From Nageia nagi (taxonomy: Eukaryota; Pinophyta): a stretch of DNA of 64,000 nt. The translations under genes and the position numbers were made by a program. The notes beneath the pieces were generated by a model that saw only the letters and a program-made list of their open reading frames with translations, had not been told where the DNA came from and did not search any database. Positions 23,718 through 33,893 of this stretch are shown here, in pieces (position 1 is the first letter of the stretch; each line of letters begins with the position of its first letter). Where the stretch lies: assembly GCA_050084985.1 (NCBI GenBank), contig JBITNC010000001.1, positions 47,802,001-47,866,000 of the forward strand. Direction: 5' to 3'.

Positions 23718-24884
23718 TGTAAATATCCAATTACAAACTCAAGTGAAAATTAGAAAATTCAAAAAAGAAAACACCCACATCTAGCCTAGAAGTGCAAATA
23801 TAAGCTTCAACTATCTCACAATGCCAATGTTAGGGATAGGGAATCAATTACACATTTACATAATACAATAATGCCAACATATAGCTCATAAATGCATTAA
23901 TGGATAACTACACTTGAACATTGTAATTATAGATAAGTGCATAATACAAATATGATATTTGATGCCCAACAACTATATGTAAGATTAATTATGATCAACA
24001 ATACAATACTAGGCCTAATAGGGCTAATGTTGGCCTTAAAGGAGCCAACTAGGACACAATATATATGCTCAAGTTGGATGAATGGATGGGATAGTTGTGC
24101 TCCCTCAAAACTTGAATCCTCTCCACTAAAGGAGCCCTCAAATCTTGGTGGCCAATTGAATAACAAAAGTTCAACCTCAAAATACCACTAGATGGGCTAG
24201 GGTGCTAGACCAAAGCTATAGACAAATAGGATAACTCAAACTACTAATCCTCCTAGATGTTGCACCTAGGGATTTTGTTAGCGATATGCTAATTCTCTTT
24301 TCCTTTGGATGGTATCAAATATAATAATAATCAAGTATATCTAACCATAAGGCTCTAATACCTTTTTATAACACATCACTAAATCTAAAATTACACTTAA
24401 GAGTCATCAACTGGCTCTCATAATCCATTGTTAGCCTTTTGGAGGTCCAAGATGCCCAATGTGGGTGCCTAGGGGTTAAGCATACCCAATGTGGGTAACC
24501 AAGAGCAATTAATCATGAGTGCCATGCATGCTTAATGTGGGTCTAGGAATCTTGCATGGGTATTGAGGTGTCATAATGGGCCAACATGGGGTTTTAGGAG
24601 TCTCCCAAAGGCTGGCACATATGTAAAAGTGCTCATCCATACATTAAGTGATAAATAGACCTTGGGATTTCCAAAATAATTTATAGAGATCTCTAAGTAC
24701 ATTAAAATATCTAATCTACACTTGGGAGGGAGATGTACCACTTGGGACTCATAGTGGGATCCATTAACCTATTAAGTCTTCTATCCCAAGACTAATTTAA
24801 AACATAATTAAATAATAAAATATCATACAAAGGGGAATCTATTGGATTCCATAATTCATTAAATTATGCAAGGGGGACATTAGA
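23718..24884 (-). repeat. LTR B (internal, shared)
   Basis: 1167 bp. Its coding-strand start (plus-strand 24877-24884, 'acattaga') is mutated from the 'acatcaca' of the sister copies. Not flanked by a target duplication of its own. Confidence 0.9.
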
Positions 24885-26360
24885 AAGCATCTCCTCTCAA
24901 ATTGCTTACCCTTAAGTAATGGTGGAAGGTTGAAACTTATTATCTTTCAAGAATCCTTCAACCTTGTAGACTGCAATCTATCATAGTAGAATGTAACTTC
25001 AATATATTCTCTTTCTAATTAAGATCTTGTACAAACTATTGAATATGTAGTCTCATACATCAATAATGCATACAAAAACTCTAATATGCTTCAACTATCA
25101 CTCCTCATTAGGTACTTCATAGATTTCCTTAAAAAACATGGGAGTGTATGAAAATCTCAAGGAGGAAGTACCTGCAAAAACCTCAAGTAAATCATAGGTG
25201 AGTTTAAACCAATGGAGTCTTTTCTCCATGTATGAGGCCAAGTACTCTCCAAGTCCAATGTGGAGTCCAAAACTCCTCCAATTGCTAGTACAAAGTCAAA
25301 AACTTTATCATCCTCCCATTTGGGATACCAAGATACTTTTTGGTCCAATATCAAGTACACAAACCTTCCTAGGCCCAAAATGGGGAGCCAACACTCCCTT
25401 AATCCAATAATTTGGTGTACAAGCCCTTCCAAACCAAATGGGATGTTTCCAAGCCCCTCCATACTCATCATGATGTACAAATACCCCTCTAAGAGAATTG
25501 AACTATAACTAATACAATATTAAACTACAAAGATCACATGAAAGCTCTCAATTCACATCTAACTATCACACAAAGCAATCTCACAAAGATAACATAAGAT
25601 GTAAGTGGTTCCTTCAACTAGGATTACATCCACTAACTAGATCTTTACTTCAATCATAAATACAACTCTCATATAATCCTCCTAATCTCAACTCCTAAAC
25701 ACTATCCTTTAGCACAACTTCACTCCATAAATTGTTGTATGATCACAAAGAGGGAGCCTTCTATTTATAGGCCAAAATCTCTCTTTGGATCACCCTTTAA
25801 TCCAATGTACAATAGCATGACATGCACATCCTTTTACCCAAGGGGCATGCTATGACATGGAGTGTAGGAAAAGTTACATTATCATATTCACTTAAATACT
25901 TAAGGTATTAAATGATACCCTTAAGTAATAGTGAATTTACAAAGAGGATTAGTACAAACCTTTACAATAATGCATTATACATTCCAACACCCTCAAATAA
26001 TTATGTGAGGTTTAGTAGCTCTTTTGAATTCAACTTGGGGAACTAGATCTCCTTCTAACTAAATGTCCATATCTCAATCGTATTAGTGCTCCATGTGAGG
26101 GGTGGAAGCTCCCTTAGTCCCAACATCTGATGGCAAATCTCCCTAATGCTCAACATGAGGTAGCAAGCTACCTCAATATTCAATGTAAAGGATAGAAGCT
26201 ATCTCAAGTTCAACATGCAATGATAATCCTTTATATAGATTAACATGAGATTTCTAGCCTCTCTAAGGCTCAATGTGAAGTGCAAGAGGTATTCCAAGCT
26301 CAACATACCCCCTCACAACTTCTTGGGATGCAACATGGGTTATGGGAGCTCTCCAATGCT
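24885..26360 (-). repeat. Polypurine tract, spacer and minisatellite, unit 3 (interrupted by a solo LTR)
   Basis: Same arrangement as unit 2, with the polypurine tract at 24885-24898 and the minisatellite from about 25230 to 26350. A 500-bp copia solo LTR with its duplicated CCCTC splits it at 25490-25989. The coding-strand open stretch at 25157-25480 shows the same periodic pattern (LRECWLPILGLGRF). Confidence 0.72.
25490..25989 (-). mobile_element. Copia solo LTR with target duplication and visible empty site
   Basis: This is the reverse complement of the 501-bp LTR of the copia element at 4805-14454, with a minus-strand TATA box around 25765. It is flanked by CCCTC at 25485-25489 and CCCTC at 25990-25994. 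The sister unit reads 'atgtaaaagtacccctcaac' uninterrupted at 21172-21191, which is the pre-insertion site. Insertion therefore postdates the tandem amplification. Confidence 0.93.
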
Positions 26361-26469
26361 CCTCTTCTCTTGCTAAAAATCCTTCATGTCCAACATGGCC
26401 CCATATTCTTATTCTCCTTCTTATGACACCACTCAATCACCTCCAATCATTTACTATCTATCTATGGAT

Positions 26470-28456
26470 AATCATTTCAAATCCCCTACAGAGTATGGGT
26501 CTTCCCATTGATCTTAAAACTCATAGTGAGTTTTTGGTAGTTGGTGTGAATGTCACCCAAATCAAACAACCACTACAATCCTAAAATAATGTGAGGATTT
26601 TACTTCAAGGGATAAACATAGAAGTTATCCCCCCATTATGTAACTTTACAGACTCACTCCAAATCTTTCAACAATGTAATCCATAATTGTGAGTTTCCCA
26701 TTGGCATTGGAAATTATGAATCCTCCAAACTCCTTAGTATTTAGGTTCTTCTTCTCTACAAAGCTTGCATTAATGAAGTTATAATATGCACTAAGATCAA
26801 TTAAGACCGTCACATTATTCCCACCTTATTATCCCACCACCTTCAATGTGAGGTACTTCTTCACCCCATGGAGTGAAGTGATCATACTCCCTAATGAGCC
26901 TTTTTATTTGGGTGATTCCTGGTCCAATATGTCCATGCCAAGATTCAAATCTAAGACATATAACTCCTCCTTAGAAAATACCTCTACCTTGGAAATAATG
27001 CCCTGACTCCTAATTCTTCTTACAATAGAAGCACTTGCCTTCCTCCCTCAGCTTTTTATGAGTGGTTGCATCCAACTAGTTCATTTGAAGTGGGGGAAGT
27101 GTTTGGCCTTGCTAGGCCCCTCCTTGTTAGCAAAATTCTTTCATGTGATTTATCCCTTCTACATATTCCCTCCCTTAGGGATTTTATGGTCATATCTAGA
27201 TCATATGTAGTTCAAATGGCATCATCAAGGTTCCTAAGTGAGGATACCTTGACCATTCCTTGCAATGACTCCATTAGTACCTCTATGAAGAGGAATGTTA
27301 ATTGGTCCTTAATAATGTAGTGAATCATGATTGTAATCTTATAGAATTTTTCTACATACTCATCCATCACCCTTTACCTCACAAATGTCAAATCTTAGAA
27401 GTAATCATTCTCCTTCTTTTGATTGGACCTCTTTTCTAACCATTTAGAAAACTCATCAAAAGAGGTAATTATTGAGTAATATTGGCTAATTACCCCATGC
27501 TACCACCATTCTAAGGCATCACCCTCAAAGTGTAATGATCCAAAGTGAATTACATCCTCCACCATATTTGGGCTGAAGGTGAAGTAGGTCTGTAGCTAAT
27601 GTAGCCAAGCCCTATTTGTCATCCTTTTCTCATCATACATATGTACCTACATTTTGTTTATCTTTTACTATAGGTCTCTCTTATCTCCGCACAAACTTCT
27701 TAGAGTTTATGGACTGTGTGAACTACTCCCCTTTAACCCTAAGATCTTAAGTTAGCCGTTGAAGTTTACATCCCTCTTCAATCTTGTATCAAATATGGAG
27801 TACTCCCTAAGAATTTGATTCAGCTGTAGTGTGCCAAGAACCCTATTCTTTACCTCTTATCTTGACTTCTTAGCAAAAACGGGTTTAGATGACTTTGAAA
27901 TAATGGATTATTCCCCAATATTGTAAATTTACTCATCTAGGTACCTTCCTAAGAGAGGGTTAGTACCCTATGATGCTCGATGTGAGTTGGATCTCAAGAA
28001 TGTGGTTTTTGGATGACCCATAGATCCATGGTGGGTAGACTCTCTATCTCTTAAACTACAAGATCTCCTCATAATTGCATCCCTATATGCTTTGTATTCT
28101 TTATTTAGCTCTTCTCCTTCATCTAAGATAGGACATGGGGTACTAATGTGCCTCTTTGGCTCCTCCTAAACTCCCACATATCTATTTAATTACCTTTGCA
28201 TGGTGGTGATGGCTCCCATCATGCTATGAATGGTTGAAATAAGCTCATTGAATTTATTCTCAAGTTTGGATTCCCGAGCCAAAGTAGAGCTTCTCCTCTT
28301 GGATGATGCATGACTCCCTCATGGTGCATCATTCTCCTCTCCAAAATCACCCTCATTTGGCATCTTATTCATCCATGGCTGATGATCTTCCTCTTGGGTA
28401 TCCTTAGAAGGTATCTCATCAAGCTATGATTTTTTGCTCTTCCTTGCTGATGCCAT
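26470..28456 (-). pseudogene. gag-protease remnant, unit 3 of the array
   Basis: Start ATG at 28454-28456 (MASARKSKKS, then a stop, then LDEIPS). Acidic region EEDHQPWMNKMPNEGDFGEE. The protease near 26813-26500 reads TVLIDLSAYYNFINA, with DSG degraded to DLS, then FVEKKNLNTKEFGGF. It ends in GDIHTNYQKL near 26545. Same architecture as the two sister interiors; more stops than frames permit translating. Confidence 0.8.
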
Positions 28457-28526
28457 TTCTCTTTTGATGCTTGACCTAGTGTAGTAGCTATGAATAGAAT
28501 ATTTCATTCACATGTTGGCTAGATCT

Positions 28527-28540
28527 AAGCTTTGATACCA
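28527..28540 (-). other. Primer binding site, unit 3 (first of the array)
   Basis: Coding strand TGGTATCAAAGCTT, one base from LTR A; one mismatch from the initiator-tRNA-Met consensus and the same variant as unit 1. Confidence 0.85.
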
Positions 28541-28541
28541 C

Positions 28542-29720
28542 TATAAATATCCAATTACAAACTCAAGTGCAAATTAGTAGATTCAACCAAGAAAACACCC
28601 ATGTATAGCCTAGAAGTACAAATACAAGCTTCAACTACCTCATAATGCTAACATTAGGGTTAGGGCATCAATTATACATTCACAAAACATAATAATGTCA
28701 ACTTCTAGCTCATACATGAATCAATGGATAATTACACCTCAACATTGCATTTATAGATAAGTGCATAATACAAATATGAGATCGAATGCCCAATGATTTT
28801 ATATAAGATGAATGATGATAAAAAATATAATACTATGTCCAATAGGGTTGACTTTGGTATCAAAGGAGCCAACTAGGGAAAACCATGTATCCTCAAGCTA
28901 GATGAATAGATGGGATAGTTTTGCTCCCTTAGAATGTAAATCCTCTCCACTAAAGCAACCATCTTCAAATCTTGATAGCCAACTGAATGGCAAAAGCTCA
29001 ACCTCAAAATACCACCAGATGGGCTAGGGTGCTACACCAATGCTATAGACTAATAGGATCCCTTATCTTGCTAATCCACCTAGATGCTACACCTAGGGAT
29101 TTTCTTAGCAATGCGCTAAGTCTCTTATCCTATGAGGCTCCAAAGATAATAATAATCAATTATATCCAACTATGAGGCTCTAATTCCTTTTTATAACACA
29201 TCACTAGATCTAGATTGCACCTAATATTCCTCACCTAGCTCTCATAATCTAACGTTAGCATTTTGGAGGCCCAAGATGCCTAACATGGGTTCCTAGGGGT
29301 CAAACATGCCCAATGTGGGTACCTAGGAGCAATTAATATCAAAATGTGGGTTTGAAGTGCCATGCATGCCTATGGTGGGTCTAGGAATCATGTGTGGTTG
29401 TTGAGGTATCATAATGGGCCAACATAGGGGTCTAGGAGTCTCCCGAAGGATGGTGCATGTGTACAGGTGCTCTTCCACTTAAGTGGTAAATAGACGTTAG
29501 GATTCCCAAAATCATATATCAAGATCTCCAAGTTCATTAAAACACTTAATTTACACTTGGGAGGGAGACATCCCACCTGGGGCTCATAGTGGGGTCCATT
29601 GACCTATTAAGTCTCTAATCCCAAGTCCTAACTTAAAACATAATTAAATACTAAAATATAATACAAAGGGGAATCTATTGGATTTCATAATTAATTCTAT
29701 TGTGCAAGGGGGACGTCACA
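28542..29720 (-). repeat. LTR A (terminal 5' LTR of the array)
   Basis: 1179 bp; coding-strand start TGTGACGTCCC. Outer flank TAATT matches the outer flank of LTR D. Confidence 0.92.
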
Positions 29721-29725
29721 TAATT

Positions 29726-30452
29726 TCAACTACGTAGTCTGCAGCTGAATGAATTGATTCTATGAGATATTTATACATTTGATTTGAAATACTTGATACC
29801 ATGGAGAAATGGGAATGTATATCCATTATTCGATCAAATACCACTATCTATGGTTCACAATAGTCCATACATAATCCTAGCCATAGATCATAATAGGTAA
29901 CACATAGACCATCACAATAAAAGTGAATGAATAATTTTTATATATAATTTTAAGGTGTATATAGATCTAATCTTATTTTAAATAAAGGCATACACTCCCA
30001 AGAAAATAAATCAAGGTGGACATGTTGGATGGGGGACCCACCTTGGTAGCCAAATTTGAAATTTGAAATCCTAAATTTTAGCCATTTGGATACTATTTTG
30101 TTGAAACCATTTTTTTTGATTTTTAATCATCTTAGTTTTGGATTTTAGTGATAATTTTTAACAAGAGATTTTGAAATACCCCCTCAATAATGAGGTAGGT
30201 AAAAAATTCCACTCATTGTCAAACAAAATAATAATAAAATTTTATGTGAGGAACTTAGGTAGGCACTTATAACATTTTGAATTTTTCAAGAAGAGCAACC
30301 AAGTGGGTAGAGCACTTAGCTTATACCATTTTGAGCTGAGGGCGTTAGAGCTATTGGAACATTTCTAGTTTATTGTAAAGAGCAGAGTTGAGTTGAGGAG
30401 GTTGAGCAAAATTGAACTAGAGAACCCAACAAGTATTCTTATATGTATCTTG
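29726..30452. other. Non-coding between the array and the PPR pseudogene
   Basis: No gene recognised. Around 30300-30360 a 'gggtagagcacttagcttat' stretch resembles the D-arm of a tRNA, but the rest does not fold or match. Confidence 0.5.
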
Positions 30453-31775
30453 TCAAATAATTACCATGCTTCTAGGATAAGATTCTTTAAGGCCTTCTTC
30501 ATAAAACCCATTTTGTATGTATCCTATAATTATTGCATACAATAAAATTGTGTTTACATCATGCATCTTGTCCAACAATTCTTGGATCTTATGTATTATT
30601 TCAAATTTTGCATACATGTATATTAGGGCATTCAAAACCACAACATTTGATTTACAAATACCAAGTAGACAAATCCACATACCTGTATCAAGTTTTATGG
30701 GTATTTTGATAATTAAATTCAAAGCTCCTTCATTATAACTTGCATATCTAAGATGGTCAACAATGCATGTATAATGATTCATCTTAGGAATAATGCAACA
30801 AGAGTCTCTCATTCTCTAAGGGTTTATTCCATATTTTGCATAAATATCTATTAGGGTATTTAAAACCATAACATTCATTTTACAAGCACCAAGTAGAAAC
30901 ATCCACATACCTAATTAAGGTTTTATGGGTTTTTTGGAAATGAAGTTCAAAGCTCCCTTATGATAGCTTGCATGACCAAGAAGGTAAATAATGCATGTAT
31001 GATGATTCATCATAGGAATAATGCAATAATAGCCCCTCACATTGTAAGGGTTTGTTCTATATTTTTCATACATGTTTATTAGGATATTAAGAACCACAAA
31101 ATTCAATTTACAAGAATAAAATAAACATATACACACTACCCATTCAATTTTTATGGGTATTTTGACAATGAAGTTCAAATCTTCCTCATGATAGCCTACA
31201 TGAAAAAGAAGGTAAAAAATGCATATATAATTATTAATCCTAGGAATAATTCTCTAAGAGTCCCTCATACTTTAAGTGTTTATTCCAAATATTGCTTACA
31301 TATCTATCAAGGCATTCAAAACCATAACATTCAATTTACAAGCACCAAGTAGGCACATCCACACACTCAATTTATATTTTATGGGTATTTTGATAGTGAA
31401 GTTAAAAACTACATTAGGATATCCTACATGACTAAGAAGGTGAACAATGCATTTATAATGATTCATCCGAAGAATAATGTATTAAGAGTCCCTCATGCTA
31501 TAAGGGTTTATTTTGCATTTTACATAGATGTCTATCAGGGCAATCAAAACCATAATATTAAATTTACAAGCACCAAGTAGACATAACAACACACCTAATT
31601 CAAGTTTTATGGGTATTTTAGCAATGTAGTTCAAAGCTCCCTCAGATAGCTTGCATGACCAAGAAGGTCAACAATGCAATTGTAATGATTCATCCTAGGA
31701 TTATTGTAGTAAGAGTCCCTCATGTTGAAAGGGTTTGTTCCACATTTTGCACTAATATTTGAGATGTTATAAGAT
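30453..31775 (-). pseudogene. PPR protein pseudogene made of 228-bp tandem units
   Basis: PPR proteins bind organellar RNA. The 3'-most 120 codons read IYMYAKFEIIHKIQELLDKM and GYIQNGFYEEGLK, typical of PPR motifs, preceded by IPKMNHYTCIVDHLRYASY and GALNLIIKIPIK, the E-type end of plant PPR proteins. Upstream (higher coordinates) a 76-codon unit repeats: the landmark 'gggttt(a/g)tt' starts at 30820, 31048, 31276, 31504 and 31731, giving spacings of 228, 228, 228 and 227. Each unit fuses the E-type end to a YMYAKYGTNPY-like segment, so the gene was amplified internally after the two pieces came together. Stops in most units. Confidence 0.82.
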
Positions 31776-32603
31776 AATTATTTTATGCCACTCCTAAAGG
31801 GTTATCAAGAGTTTTCAATTATATGAAAGGACTTTTAGATTATGTGGAAAAGTGTTGCTTGATTTCTAGCTATACATCATAGTTGATTTTTGAATGGAAT
31901 TAGACCATGTTTTGTATATTTAAATACTAAATAGTGCTATATAGATTTGATTATTAGAATCAATTAGTGATAGAAGTGAAAAGTTTCGTTTTTTAGGTTT
32001 TGAAAAATCTATTTTATTATATAATTCATGTAAATTTGGTTTGGCTACTAGGAATAAAACATAAATGAGTTAGGTTGTTGTTGCAAAGGACATTGTTGAT
32101 GAGGGATGCAAATCAATTTTATCATTTAAAATATGGAGAATATTCTTGTGGAGACTATTGTTGATGCAAAGTAATGCAATATCTAAAGAGTTTTTCATAA
32201 TGACATGGTGCATGGTTTTAGGTACAAAGGAAGTTATGATTTATTTCATTTTTTCAAAATGTGTTATTATTATATATTTACACAAAGAGAAAATGATGTT
32301 GATTTATAACATCATATTGTCAAGTGAATGTAACTACCTATGTATATTGAATCAATATTTATGAAAGCCTTATTTTTAATACTATAGATTCATGGATTTG
32401 AACTATTTTTTAGGAATCTTGTACAATTGTAGAGTGAAGAGCTAGATAAGGAGGTGTAAGAATCACATGAAAGGAAGAATACTTGAAGGAAATAGAAATT
32501 ATTTGATGTAAAATATATGTTAAAGAAGGGCATACAAGTAATCCAATACTTTGGTATGAAGAGAGTAGAGCAGCTCTTAATTGTACTTTGCTCTTTCCTT
32601 TAT
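31776..32603. other. Non-coding flank of PPR remnant with a recurring ~160-bp segment
   Basis: 31870-32052 matches 38235-38403 and, more weakly, 38873-38970. Shared stretches include 'ttttattatataattcatgt' and 'gatttgattattagaat'. No protein recognised. Ends at the CATTT duplication of the next element. Confidence 0.6.
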
Positions 32604-32608
32604 CATTT

Positions 32609-33708
32609 TGATCTAAAAATTTGGATCCCTTCAACATTCAGTAATCTCCATTTTAGTGTGTTCATTATGATCATCTTGTCTTCATCTTTCTAATGCTTCT
32701 TTTAGATCAAGAATCCGAGTCCGTATGTGGAAGTTATGGAATTAAGACCAATTTGAGTATTTTTGGAAAAAAAAAACCAAATATGGTGAGACCTGCCCGC
32801 CATTGTGGCAACCACACGAGACCCAATCAACCTACCACCATCTGACCTACCTGACCCTGCCCTGCCATGTAAGTGCCATTGATCTATTGACCAATTAGCC
32901 CCATGCATGAGATCACCCACGCAAGCCAAGATGTGTGTGTAACCTGACCTCCAAGCATAACCTACCTGCACAGTCAATGAGACCACCACCTAGTCAGCTA
33001 GCTACCAGTTAAACTCTGTTGACTTCATCCTAGCAAGCACCATGTGTTAGCACCATAGCGCACCCACCCATTTTTGGAGTATTTTAACATATTTTGGCAT
33101 TTTTCAAAGGTTTTTCATGATTTTTGATTCGCCTAAGGTCCTATTATTGGGCTGAGTTAATTTTTAAGCATGTAACAATCCAGAGAGCGTGTTTTTCAAT
33201 TTTAGAGCTCATTTTTGGGAGATTTTGGAAACCATTTGAGCCCAAATTTGATAGGAAGATCAAGGAGGTTAATGGGTATCTAAAAATGTATTTTTTACCC
33301 AATTTCTTAGTTGTAATTCTCCCTAATTTTAGCTCCAAAATTTGTATAAAAAGGGAGTAAATTGTACAAGAGAGATTAGAAGGAGGATTTCAAGAATTGT
33401 TTCAGTTTTGTTGTGATTTTCAGAGTTGAGAGTGTGTTGTGAATGTGAGAGGAGGTTTTTAAGGAACTTAGAGGCCTTGTAAAGTGATTCCATCCATTGA
33501 TAATAGAGAGCTTTTGAGCTAGATGTAGCCCACACTGGGTGAACCAGGATAAATCTTGCTTGTATCTTCTTTGGTGAATGCTTTTCTCTTCTCTGTGTTT
33601 ACAATTTATTTTCCTGAATTTCCTTTAAAAGCACTTAATTATTTTAAGTGTGAATTGATCCTAAGTAAATATTAAATTGAAAATTGTAATATTATTATTT
33701 ATGGATCA
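32609..33708 (+). repeat. 5' LTR of the 32.6-kb gypsy element
   Basis: Starts TGATCTAAAAATTT and ends TTTATGGATCA. Contains a comparatively GC-rich block (about 32790-33060) and a TATA box (TATAAAAA, 33345-33352). Confidence 0.93.
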
Positions 33709-33712
33709 AGTT

Positions 33713-33728
33713 TGGTATCAGAGCAAGC
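33713..33728 (+). other. Primer binding site (tRNA-iMet type)
   Basis: TGGTATCAGAGCAAGC four bases after the LTR; perfect over the first 12 bases. Confidence 0.92.
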
Positions 33729-33893
33729 TGAATCATTGGGCTAACCTCTATTTTTGAGATTGTTGTTGATGTTTGGAAAGTGTTCTTGCATGTATACCAG
33801 GTCACAAAGCAAGAAAGGAGAAGGAGAATTTTGGAGGAGGATCCAGAAATTGGTTCTAGAATTTGGCTAAAGAAGCAAAGAGAGCTTGGAGCC

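Larger units (their letters stand above)
15517..29720 (-). mobile_element. Tandem LTR-retrotransposon array: 4 LTRs, 3 gag-protease interiors
   Basis: Read on the minus strand: LTR A (28542-29720), interior, LTR B (23718-24884), interior, LTR C (19405-20586), interior, LTR D (15517-16659). Each interior begins with a tRNA-Met primer site and ends with a polypurine tract, so neighbouring units share an LTR. Only the outermost ends show a target duplication: TAATT at 15512-15516 and TAATT at 29721-29725. The simplest explanation is one insertion later expanded by unequal exchange between LTRs. Interiors carry gag and protease only, with no reverse transcriptase or integrase, so the family is non-autonomous. 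All copies are degenerate. Confidence 0.93.

Noticed and set aside
30300-30360. tRNA-like or SINE-like stretch 'gggtagagcacttagcttat'
   Set aside because: Resembles a D-arm and anticodon region only. No acceptor stem pairing and no recognisable B box, and no SINE tail.
32702-32989. Minus-strand open stretch of 95 codons
   Set aside because: Lies wholly inside an LTR and is only partly open in the partner LTR; no family match.
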